A DNA stretch of 64,000 nucleotides, from NCBI GenBank assembly GCA_027886185.1, contig WOAB01000476.1:6262001-6326000 (forward strand), written 5' to 3'. The translations under genes and the position numbers were made by a program. Source of the stretch: Rheum nobile (lineage: Eukaryota > Streptophyta > Magnoliopsida > Caryophyllales > Polygonaceae). Positions 43,656 through 54,093 of the stretch are shown one piece after another; positions within the stretch are counted from its first letter, which is position 1; each line of letters starts with the position of its first letter. A model generated the notes under the pieces. That model was not told the DNA's origin. It saw nothing but the letters and a program-made list of their open reading frames with translations, and did not search any database.

Positions 43656-45039
43656 TGATCGGCACTAATTTGTAGTGCATTTCTAGGGGTTGTTATCAGG
43701 TTTGAGGTGCCATTTGGATGGATTTAGAGCACAATTGTGGAGTTGAGAGTTAGGGACTAGAAGTGAAGAAATCATGGGATTTACAGAGGTTTGAAGTGCA
43801 TTGAAGAGTAGAAGAACAGTATGCTGAATTAAGTGATTCCAATTCGAGGAGTTAGATCTTGAAGTCTACTGCAAGTCCTCAAAATATGAGCGCAATCCGA
43901 GTTGGGAAGCAAACGTTATGGCGTTTTTACTAAAGTGTCACAGAAGCTGAAGAAGACACCGTCACCGCACCCCGCGGTGGGATGACCGCACCCCGCGGTG
44001 GGATGACCGCACCCCGCGGCGAACCTTATAGAGAAGAGGCCGTGATTCTGGAGTACCACCGCACGCCGCGGTGGGTGTCTCCGCACCCAGCGGTGGCGAC
44101 GTGCTGAAGATATTTCTGAATTTTTATTTCCCATTTTATTTTATTTCCGAGACTTTGTTTCCAAGTTTGTTTATTTCTTTTCTTTATTTCTGAATTATTT
44201 CCTTAGTATTTAAGTTAAGTTTAAGACTCTTTTAGAGAATCCATTCTCTAACCCTAGTTGCCACCTTTCTACGTTTTTGCTCTCACAAACCCTATGGAGA
44301 ACTAAACCTCCATTGTTGTACTTGACAGTTTGAAGCCAGCAATTGATTGGTTGTGAGTTTTCTACTCTTGTTCTATTTTCTATCTAGTTGTATTAATTCT
44401 CTTGTGCTTGAATGTTTATTGGTTTATGTTGATTTATCTAGACTCATCACCTAGGTTTATTGATATTTTCCATATTGCTAGGACTTGTGATTTCGGGTTC
44501 GGGTTGCATATCTAGTAGCAAACACGATTTACATAAGCGGGTTGTGAGTGTTCATCGTGAGAGAGAGTTAATTTCATGTTATAGTAACGGGTTGTTTCTA
44601 TTGCATGTATCTTGTTGAATCCTTGGTTGAATGCTATTGCTTTATTGAGTCTTTAAGGTTTTCGGACTTGATTTGGTAATAAGTACTATTAGGGCTGGTA
44701 GAACTAATAGTTACCTAAGATCGGGATAAGGACAACTATAGAAAAGATAAGAACTTGAGACTAATAGAATTCAGTGATCAACCATATCTTTTGTTGTGTG
44801 GATATTTGTCAGGTGTAGCGCTTTTCTCCATCATATTGACATCCTTTACTTTGTTTTCTTGCTTTAACTTGGTTCGAAATACTACAAAACCCCTCCCCCC
44901 TAGTTCCTAGTTGGTGATTGCGAATTATAGAAATAGATAACCTGACTCCCTGTGGGATCGACCCTGACTTGCTTGCTATACTCTGTTTAGTAGGTATATT
45001 AGGATTTCTTTGATTAGGCACACGACTTTAGCCCTGTCA
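43656..45039 (+). repeat. L LTR 2, 5' LTR of L2 (1384 bp)
   Basis: TGATCGGCAC to CCTGTCA. Palindrome cluster 43964-44097 has one more ACCGCACCCCGCGGTGGG unit than LTR 1. It carries the most private substitutions of the three L LTRs. Confidence 0.88.
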
Positions 45040-45043
45040 AATT

Positions 45044-45061
45044 TGGCGCCGTTGCCGGGGA
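45044..45061 (+). promoter_or_regulatory. L2 primer binding site (tRNA-Asp)
   Basis: TGGCGCCGTTGCCGGGGA is complementary to the 3' end of plant tRNA-Asp(GTC) as I remember it. Typical for Athila/Tat-type elements and unlike the tRNA-Met sites of A and S. Confidence 0.9.
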
Positions 45062-45176
45062 GTCAAAATTTCTGTTTTTGTGTTTTTGTTTGTTACCAAC
45101 TTTGGTGTGGACCTCTCTTACGGTCCACACTCGTGCTACTGATTTTTGTATTTTCTTTTTTGATTTTGATACAGAT

Positions 45177-46569
45177 ATGGATTTCTGTGGAGAGTCGCGA
45201 TATGACCCATACTCCTACGCATACACTCCAGGGTGGAGAGATCACCCCAATTCGAGTTATGGGTACCAACAATACCCTCCATATGGTCATGACTACCAAG
45301 AGTTCTACCCGGAGCCACAATCGTTCTACCAGCAGGGTACTCCACGGCAGTACAATCCGGCCTATGAGCATAGCCCGCCAATGTCCAATCCTAGTTCCTC
45401 CATGTCGACTGAAGATATGCTCCAAGCTCTGGATAAACATTTCAGCACTAGTGTTGAAACTAGGGAGTCAAGCATCAAGAATCTAGAAAAGCAGATGAGG
45501 CAAATGGTTGAAGCTCTCACAAAGACCGATGTAAAGATTTCGGGACTTCTACCGTCTCAAACGGTAGTTAACCCGAGAGAAAATGTTAGTGTCGTGACGC
45601 TTAGAAGTGTTAAGCAGCTGAACGTCGCTCCTATTGCTGAAGAGGACGACACAAAAGGCGAGAACTCTCTGTCGAGTTCACCACACCTGCGGCAGGTGGA
45701 CCGCACCCGCGGTGGGACTCTAGAAGACCGACCGCACCCCGCGCCACTCTCACCGCACCCAGCGGTGGAACAAACTGAGAGTCCTGTATCTTAACCGCAC
45801 CCGCGGTCATCTGACCGCACCCGCGGAGGCGTTGTGGGATTTTCCGAGAATTCCTCTGCGAACATGACCACACCCGCAGTGGAATCTGACCACGCCAGCG
45901 GTTCACTCAAGGAGTTGGGCCTTCCAAACGATATTTGGGACCGCAAGGTGCTTTTTGAGGAAGAATATTTTTTTGGGACTGGAGGAATTCAGCGACCAAG
46001 AGGAGGAGAGCCGCGATTGCGGAAACGATCCTGCGACGCCCGCCCCTCTCGAAAATGCCCCGGCAGCCCCCGACCCTCTCGAGGCTGCCTATGATGAGTA
46101 TGTGCATCTAAACTCCTTCCCGCTTGTCTCGCTGCACCCCGCTACACCCTTCCCTGAGGCTCTGAAGGACACCAGAATGGTGGAGAACGACAAAAAACTA
46201 TTTGAAACCTTATGTGACTGTGCAGAAACCGTTCCCTTGGGCACGCTGGCGAACATCATCCCTCGCTGCACAGAATTTTTAAAGGTGCTGCGCAAGATCA
46301 AGAAGAAATCAAAGGGGAAACACAAGAAGGAGACCCTGATTCAAGTGGCGGATTTTTATATGCTAGATACGGGACAGGACATACATGCAGTCCCTGAGAG
46401 GCTGGGTAGACCGTTTTTGAAGATGGCAAGTGCATTCATAGATATGAACAGCAACCCAACCATCATGAAGTGCACAAGCATGGGGGAAAAGCTCAACAAG
46501 GAGTATACAAAGAGGCATCCCCCTGATATAGACCCCAAGAGTTCAATTACTTTGAGCAACCCGAGTTAA
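45177..46569 (+). pseudogene. L2 gag-like ORF (one stop, one frameshift)
   Basis: ATG at 45177 begins MDFCGESRYDPYSYAYTPGW, then a Tyr/Gln/Pro-rich start, the KNLEKQMRQMVEAL coiled coil, VNPRENVSVVTLRS, the palindrome-filled middle and RLGRPFLKMASAFIDM. TCA to TAA at 45792-45794 and a seventh T in the run near 45968 (six in L1) break it. The last frame ends at 46567-46569. The L1 copy is intact over the shared part, so these are recent lesions. Confidence 0.8.
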
Positions 46570-47986
46570 GTGGGAGAATACCAAGTCAAGCCATGACAAT
46601 AACTAAGGCGCTGTCCGGGAGGCAACCCGAGGTATGTTTTTCTTTCTTTGCTTTTTTTTTCTTCGTTTATGCTTTTGTTTTGGTGTGTTTTGTTTTTGTT
46701 TTTGTTTTTCTTTGTTTCTAACTAACCTGCAGGGAGGAGACCCTATCCGAATTGAAGAAGGTGTTTACCACCAATGTAAGTCTTCTTTCCCTGCACTAGT
46801 AAACTCTTCGAAAAAACCTTAAACGGGAAATAAAAAAATTAAAAAAAATATATATATCCGAAAAAACCTTAAACGGATTTATAAAAAAAAAACAAAGTTG
46901 TACCAAGGCCAGCTGTCCAGAGTTTCCCATGGAGATGTTGCGCATCATGTTGTCCAAGGAGGAGTCATTAGCCCCACACATTATTTGGCAACGATGATGG
47001 CCCTACAATTGACAGCTGATGAGGAGGAACACTAGAGCCCCCCCACGATTACATTTGGGCTCTACAATGTGTTCGTTGAAGGCCGTGCAACCCCGACATC
47101 CTTGCTATGCCACTACTCACCACAGTGGTTCCTTTTGGTTGCACGGTAGGAGAAGATTATGGAGTTGACAAAGACACCCACACAACACCAGCGACCTGTG
47201 CGTATATTGAAGACCGCCAGCAACAAACGAAGTGTCCAAGCCAGCTCGGCGACGTTGTGAGTTATTTTTTGCTTCTTCCTGTACTTCTTTTCTTTTTGTC
47301 TTTCATTACATTGAGGACAATGCAATGTTTAAGCATGGGGGAGAGTTCTATACTTGCTACGTTATTGAGGAGAAAAAAAAATTTGAAAAGAGCCAAAATT
47401 GAAAAAAGGCAAAAATTGAAATCCTGGGATAAGTCGAAAACCCGAAAGGGCGGCTTAGGTAATAAGCAGGTGGCTTGGACCAGCATTAGGTTGGGGTAAT
47501 AATTGGTCAAGAGTGATGTGAGCATATGTGAGCCCATCTATTGAAAAATGAAATGAGTGGCTTGGTGAAAACCTGAAAGGGCGCCTTGGCAAAATGAGTG
47601 AAAAGAAAAAGAGTGATTTTTAGGATTCCTCATTTTTCATGGCGTGGTGACATAAGAAGAGGCGATATAAGGAGGATTCGTGTAGGTCACTCTGGAGAGA
47701 TAAGAAGATAGATGGAGATTAGGATTAGATTTTGGTTCACTCTATGGTGTTTGGGATAAGCTTAGGGGAGGTACTCTGCTTTCCTTGTAGCTTTGGTGTG
47801 TGGTGTTTGATTGGTGTTATTATATGTTGTGCTGTGCTTATTGTATGGGTTCCTGGAGTTTATTGTTAGGTGTGATTCTTGGAGAGATTGATTTTTCTAT
47901 GCTTCCTGAAACCTTGGGGATTGAATTGGAGGAGTAGGTTTACTTTAGCTTACTCGAGGACGAGCAAGGTTTAAGCATGGGGGATT
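46570..47986 (+). other. L2 non-coding 3' region
   Basis: Colinear with 40856-42291: GGGAGGCAACCC signal near 46615, internal polypurine-like site 47312-47345, stem-loop CTCGAGGACGAG at 47953-47964 and terminal tract. No coding region recognised. Confidence 0.75.
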
Positions 47987-49387
47987 TGATCGGCACTATT
48001 TTGTAGTGCATTTCTAGGGGTTGTTACCAGGTTTGAGGTGCCATTTGGATTGATTTAGAGCACAATTGTGGAGTTGAGAGTTAGAGACTAGAAGTGAAGA
48101 AATCATGGGATTTACAGAGGTTTGAAGTGCATTGAAGAGTAGAAGAACAGTGTGCTGAATTAAATTGGTTCGTTCTCTCTACTCCGATGTCCAAATGGAG
48201 TGATTCCAATTCGAGGAGTTAGATCTTGAAGTCTACTGCAAGTCCTCAAAATATGAGTGCAATCCTAGTTGGGAATCAAAAGTTATGGCGTTTTTACTAA
48301 AGTGTCGCAGAAGCTGAAGAAGACACCGTCACCGCACCCCGCGGTGGGAAGACCGCACCCCGCGGCGAACCTTACAGAGAAGAGGCCGTGATTCTGGAGT
48401 ACCACCGTACCCCATGGTGGGTGTCACCGCACCCAGCGGTGGCGACGTGCTGAAGATATTTTCGAGTTTTTATATCTCGTTTTATTTTATTTCCGAGACT
48501 TTGTTTCCAAGTTTGTTTATTTCTTTTCTTTATTTCTGAATTATTTCCTTAGTATTTAAGTTAAGTTTAAGACTCTTTTAGAGAATCTATTCTCTAACCC
48601 TAGTTGCCACCTTTCTACGTTTTTGCTCTCACAAACCCTATGGAGAACTAAACCTCCATTGTTGCACTTGACAGTTTAAAGCCAGCATTTGATTGGTTGT
48701 GAGTTTTCTACTCTTGTTCTATTTCCTATCTAGTTGTATTAATTCTCTTGTGCTTGAATGTTTATTGGTTTATGTTGATTTATCTAGACTGATCACCTAG
48801 GTTTATTGATATTTTCCATATTGCTAGGACTTGTGATTCCGGGTTCGGGTTGCATATCTAGTAGCAAACACGATTTACATAAGCGGGTTGCGAGTGGTCA
48901 TCGTGAGAGAGAGTTAATTGCATGTTATAGTAATGGGTTGTTTCTATTGCATGTATCTTGTTGAATCCTTGGTTGAATGTTATTGCTTTATTGAGTCTTG
49001 AAGGTTTTCGGATTTGATTTGGTAATAAGTACTATTAGGGCTGGTACAACTAATAGTTACCTAAGATCGGGATAAGGACAACTATAGGAAAGATAAGAAC
49101 TTGAGACTAATAGAATTCAGTGATCAACCATATCTTTTGTTGTGTGGATCTTTGTCAGGTGTAGGGCTTTTCCCCATCATATTCACATCCTTTACTTTGT
49201 TTTCTTGCTTTATTTACTTGGTTCGAAATACTACAAACCCCCCCCCCCTAGTTCCTAGTTGGTGATTGTGAATTACAGAAATAGATAACCTGACTCCCTG
49301 TGGGATCGACCCTGACTTGCTTGCTATACTCTGTTTAGTAGGTATATTAGGATTTCTTTGATTAGGCACACGACTTTAGGCCTGTCA
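47987..49387 (+). repeat. L LTR 3, 3' LTR of L2 (1401 bp)
   Basis: TGATCGG to CCTGTCA. Contains about 40 bases near 48163 absent from LTR 1 and LTR 2, and palindromes at 48330-48443. It is followed by X DNA (GTGCT). Confidence 0.88.
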
Positions 49388-50349
49388 GTGCTCCCATATC
49401 CTTGTCATGCTTACACTATATTGCTTTCCATCTCTTTGTCCTTGCATGACCCTGAGACCCTCCTTGGTCCTCTATCCCCGATGGGTGTCATTTTGGGTAA
49501 CTTTGTGGGCGATTCTTGGGATGATGATTTCCTACTCCGAGTGGGTGAGCTTTATTCCTTTAGGACCTCGCTTAGGCCATTGTTGATTGAGGATGCCATT
49601 GAATGCCGTAGAGAATTTGGGAACACAATACCCATGGCAACTTTTGAGGATTATATCCTCAAAGGCTCCGTGTTAACTTGCCTCTCTCTAGCCTAGGTCC
49701 CACCCTCCCAGTCCCTATTCATACCTAGCTCATCCACCCACCCCTGGGGAAGACCTAGCCTTGGTCTTTCTAACCGGATTGGCCACGCCTAAGAAGGGGA
49801 GGGATTCCATTGGTGTGTTAGGTGAACACCCCCATGGGATGGGTCATGGCATCCCTTGTGGCACTACACACTTGGCCTTCAGATTAGATACCCTTCCCTT
49901 TGACCCCAGGGTACTCTTAGATGGACTCTTTCGTACTAGTGTGTTGGCTTAGGACCCTAGCTTTGTGGGTCGTTGTTGGGAGATTTGGTGGCTGAAATTT
50001 GGGAAGAGCTTTACACTTGACATTAGTGGCCACCTCCACCCTGTAGCCATGTTTAGAGCCATCCTTAGGACCCTCCCATACCGTTGGCTGACCTTTCTTT
50101 GGCTTGTTGAGTTACATTGTTGTAGGTCCATCCCGCCGGCTGCCATGCTTGCCCATGAGGGCCCCCAACTTGGGGTGCCCAAGGAGCCGCCCGACGGATC
50201 TCATTTGCTCGTGCTTATTTGTGTTAATGGTGGTCTCCCTCACTCCACCTTCACCTTTAAGAAGGGGAGACGCGCCACCACACTTCCTCCGCCTCCCGGA
50301 CTTCCAACACACTCGAAGCGCGGACGCTTCGAAGCTAATAAGGGGAGAG
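49388..50349 (+). other. X internal 3' end (first copy)
   Basis: Partly open frames exist (for example 49388-49696) with no recognisable domain. Purine tracts AAGAAGGGGAG(A/G)G recur near 49792 and 50260. The stem-loop CGAAGCG-CGGA-CGCTTCG (50314-50331) and the last tract precede the LTR. Diverged similarity to 63300-63987 shows it is a 3' internal end. Confidence 0.6.
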
Positions 50350-51342
50350 TGATGAGTCCTGGTGGAGGCTGTATGGTGTTGGTGGGTGGTAGCAAGGTGG
50401 CGGGAGTGGTGGTCTGGTCGCCGGCGGTGGTGGAGGTCGCCGGAAAGTGATTTGTTTGTATTTTTTTGTGGTTTTTGGGGCTGTTCTTGGGAGGGGAAAG
50501 TAAGGCAACTAAATTAAACATAAATCTACCATGGGAACAAGGAAAAAAGTCATGGAAACAAGAAAAAATTGAGCATGAAAAACTGATCACAAAAACATGA
50601 AGAACAAGAAACATTTCAAGCTTGCAAGAGAGAACCTAAGCCTAGAACATGTTCACCATGGCAACAATAACAAAAAAGGCATTGTCTTTCTCTCTCTCTT
50701 TCACCCTTGTTCCCGCCCAAGACAATTCAAAGTGTGGCCCACCTTCTTCCATACTAGTCAAAGGCACAAAACAAGCCACTTCCCTAGACAAATACACAAA
50801 CGAAAGAAAAAAAAATCACAAAGGGCCAAGAAAAAGGCAATTGCCCTCAAATATTATCAAGTCTCGGTTGGGCCACCACAACCAAAAACGTGGGCAAGCC
50901 CACTTCACTCCGGCAATAAGGTCGACTAAGCTCTCCTTCCATATTCTTCTAAGTCCACTTGCCACAAGAACCTACCATTCATGACACACATTGCGGTCTC
51001 ATCTTTCTCTTGATCCATCTAGTTGCCTCACGATCCAAGTGTGTGAGTCCGTCAATTGTGTATACTTTGCATAGTGGCCGATCCTCTTCCAAACACACGT
51101 CCTCCAATTCCCTTGACCACTGCGTGCCTCAAACACCATGCCACCTACACGGCTTTGCTCATTTCTTTTGACCCTCCTTTGTTGCATTACTTGATTGCCT
51201 AGGCTTAGTGTGCTCTTGCATTCTTCATGTGATTACCTTGGTTGCCTCGATCATTGTTTTGCTTGCCTTCTTGCTTGGATTGCTTGGATTAGATTTTCTT
51301 AGGCCTAAGGTATTCATATTGTGTTAAGTATGCATTGCCTTG
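50350..51342 (+). repeat. X LTR (first copy, 3' end missing)
   Basis: Starts TGATGAGTCC after a purine tract, as do 60401 and 63988. G-rich GGTGG start, then A-rich and C/T-rich parts. No gene seen. Cut at the tandem duplication joint. Confidence 0.68.
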
Positions 51343-51349
51343 TGTTAGG

Positions 51350-51354
51350 TGAAC
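51350..51354 (+). repeat. Target site duplication TGAAC (left side of B)
   Basis: Matches 59864-59868 after the B 3' LTR. Confidence 0.88.
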
Positions 51355-51621
51355 TATGATACCCCTCATTTTTAGTAAGGGTATTTGGGTAATTTACTCA
51401 ACCCTCGTTCTGTGATCGTATCATTTTTGGAGAGGTTCGGATTTCTGTATCGAGATTGATCTTTGTAAAATCCCCTGAGTGATATAAAATACATTCGACG
51501 TATTTTTCGGGGTTTAGAATATTTGTTTGGGTACAAATATATTTAATCTGGGGTTTAAAACTCACGCCAACCTTTCCCCGGGCAAACAGACGCGGAAAAG
51601 GTATTTCCGCGACCGCGGCGG
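51355..51621 (+). repeat. B 5' LTR remnant (267 bp)
   Basis: TATGATACCCCTC matches the start of the 3' LTR (TGTAATACCCGTC at 57502) with a mutated end. Similarity runs to the first palindrome (51604-51618) and then jumps to the leader ORF. TATA, R/U5 and primer site are gone. Confidence 0.87.
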
Positions 51622-52558
51622 CCTTGGAGGGTACTACGACGACGACTTCGAAATTGGGGTGGATCTTGAAGAAGACCCGGAAGAAGATCTGGAGGAGGAT
51701 CCAGAAGAGGACCCGAAAGAGGATCCAGAGGATGAGGACCCTGAGGAGGACCTCGAGGGGCAGGACTCTGAGTCCGATGGTTTGGAGCATTTGCTGGTGA
51801 CCCGCGAGGATCCGGAGATGGAATTCATCTTCCCGAGTCCGACGTCGCCACTTGAGCGGGAATAATCGCCATTGTCCCCTGCCACTTGGGAGGCACTTAG
51901 TGATGAAAGTATCGTAAGGAGGAGGAGTGGGCCGTGGGATGCATCTGAGGGCTCACAATTCATTCCTACTCCGAGGAGGCCAGTGTCGAGTCCTGACTCG
52001 CGGCAGGTGTTTCGCCAGAGTCAGATGGCTTCCTCTGAAGCGCGTCGCCTGGTGGACGAAGCGGTTGAGAATGCTCGTAGGAGGGCAAGGCCATGGGAAT
52101 CAATGGGTACACCGAGGGTGGTCCCGACCCAGCAGGCCAGGCCAAGGCCCCAAATGTTGGAGGAACGACTGGAGGAGTGGTCGAACGCTCTAGACGACAT
52201 GGAGGAGAGGACATACGAGGCTGAGGTCGGTCTCTCCCGAATGATTGTGGACGTCCGCGAACTCCAGGAGTATATCCGCCAAGCAACACTGCTACTTGAC
52301 CCTTTGTACGAGGTGAATAGGGCAGACTTCCAACCAGGATTTCTGGAGGAGTTTTGCCAATCATCGGGATCTGATGGGGCTGGATCAAGTGTTCCCGTGC
52401 CTAGGGAAAGGCCAAGGGTACCGAGGCCGAGGGATGAGCCGTGTGCTCGAGGGACGAGTAGGTCAAGAAGTCTGACACAAGACCCCGATGATAGACCCCG
52501 TGCGAAGAAGCCATGCATGAGGGCTTCCGATTATAGGAATCATTTCCAGGCACCATGA
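51622..52558 (+). pseudogene. B acidic leader ORF (5' truncated, one stop)
   Basis: Counterpart of the A2 leader. YYDDDFEIGVDL leads into an imperfect acidic repeat (EEDPEEDLEEDPEEDPKEDP), then LSPATWEALSDESI and FIPTPRR, a region with coiled-coil character (LEERLEEWSNALDDMEERTYEAEV) and a basic, Arg/Pro-rich end RPRAKKPCMRASDYRNHF. One stop, TAA at 51863-51865. This copy keeps a longer C-terminal half than A2. The upstream part was removed with the LTR. No family recognised. Confidence 0.65.
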
Positions 52559-52803
52559 TGGGGGCCGATGTTAAGTTTAGCAGTTTTCTTTCCTAGTATT
52601 CCGTTTGTTTCGATAGTATTGTATTCTCCAAGCAATTTTGCCTTGTCGCTTGGAAGAATTTCTGATGTAGACCCATCAAACTCAGTTTTAGTTCATCAAT
52701 GAAAGTTTACCAAGTTTGGTCTATTCTAAGTTGACTTTATACGTTGTACATATTGAAATGTTATTAATGTTATAAAGTACTTGGAATGTGATCGGTAAAA
52801 CAG

Positions 52804-54091
52804 ATGGTAAACACAAGGAATACCATTCGTGTTGGTGCTGGGCCAAGCAACGATCCCAGACCAAATGTAAGGAATGCCGCGAACCCATTGGATGAGAACG
52901 AGTCTATTTCTCACAACAATCTGGTAGGCAGTGACCAAGTTTCGGTCAACGCCCCAGTGATTTTCGACGCTGCGGCAATTGAGGCTATTCGGGGGATTGT
53001 GATGCAAGCAGTCACTGATATTATGCGACCAATCGCGCCTCAGGCACAAGGTGTGCCAAATCCTCCCGTGGTTTTGAGATTCGAGGAGCCAGCTATCCAT
53101 GTACCTCATGAGGAAGCTGTCAGGAACAGAGGCAATTATGGTAGAGCACTGAAGGCCATAAGCTCTATGAGGCCTGACAGTTATGATGGAAAGGGAGAGC
53201 CAGTCGGAGTAGCATATTGGTTCTCACACATGGAACGACTGTTCTGAAACGTCGAGTGCACAGAAGTTGAGAAGGTGCACATTGCTTCCCTTCAGCTGAA
53301 GGAGGTGGCTAGCGAGTGGTGGGAAGGCACCGGTCTAGCTGATCACCCTGGATTGAACTGGGGAATGTTCAAGGCGAAGATGACTGATCGATTCCTTTCC
53401 CGAGCTATGAGGGAAGAGAAGCATAAGGAGTTTCTCTATCCAAAGACGGATGGATTGAAAGTGACTGAGCTTGCGGCCAAGTTCAATCACCTGTTACAGT
53501 ACGTTGGGCCGGAAGTGTCCAGTGATGAGCAGAAGATCTGGCATTTCCATGAGTGGATGAATCCGGACATTAAGCCACTGATGGTGCGTCACAGATGCTC
53601 TACTCTGGAGCAGTACGTGGATGCAGCGTATAAATTGGAGGTGACTCTGAAGGAGTCAGCGAAGAAGCGTAATCGCCAGAGGCTAGTGCAGAGCCAACCT
53701 CAGACGAGTGGGTTCAAGCGACCTGTGCCACCGTCTAATTTTGCCAAATATGGCCGAGTGAGAACAGAAATGACTCATGGAGGGTCTACGCAACATTCGG
53801 GTCAAGGCAAGAATCTGATCCAGTGCTACAACTGTGGCACACCCGGGCACAAGAGTAATGAGTGTCCTATGGAAAGGAAGACGTGCTTTGGCTGTGGGAA
53901 GGTGGGGCACTTGTAGTCATTCTGTCCGCAAAGGAGACAGAAAGGAGCTGATTCCCATCAAGGGTCCATTAGTCAGAACAATCGACCCAGGTTTAGACCA
54001 GTGGAGGCTCCTAGTCCTTCGACACAGCCAATTGCGTAGAACAAGGGGAAAGCCCTAGCTGCTTTAGGAGGTCAATGTCAGCGACTCTACG
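52804..54091 (+). pseudogene. gag: B gag (three stops)
   Basis: ATGGTAAACACAAGG follows GATCGGTAAAACAG. Aligned throughout with A gag: FDAAAIEAIRGIVMQA, ASEWWEGTG, knuckles CYNCGTPGHKSNEC (about 53824-53865) and CFGCGKVGHL. Stops at 53245-53247 (CGA to TGA), 53914-53916 (CAG to TAG, within the second knuckle) and 54038-54040 (CAG to TAG). It continues in frame into protease. Confidence 0.88.
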
Positions 54092-54093
54092 AG

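Larger units (their letters stand above)
43656..49387 (+). mobile_element. Element L2: complete Athila-like non-autonomous element
   Basis: LTR 2, tRNA-Asp primer site, gag-like ORF, non-coding 3' region, polypurine tract, LTR 3; 5.7 kb. It lacks all pol domains and would depend on a related autonomous element. The right flank is GTGCT; no matching left duplication exists because LTR 1 lies there. Confidence 0.87.
49388..51354 (+). mobile_element. Element X, first part: internal 3' end and most of an LTR
   Basis: L2 interrupts X at its left edge. 49388-50349 is the 3' end of an X internal region and 50350-51342 is LTR sequence starting TGATGAGTCC. At 51343 a tandem duplication begins again with TGTTAGGTGAAC (as at 49816), and B interrupts it at once. 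49816-51342 recurs at 59869-61393. No RT-type domain is seen. Confidence 0.7.
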
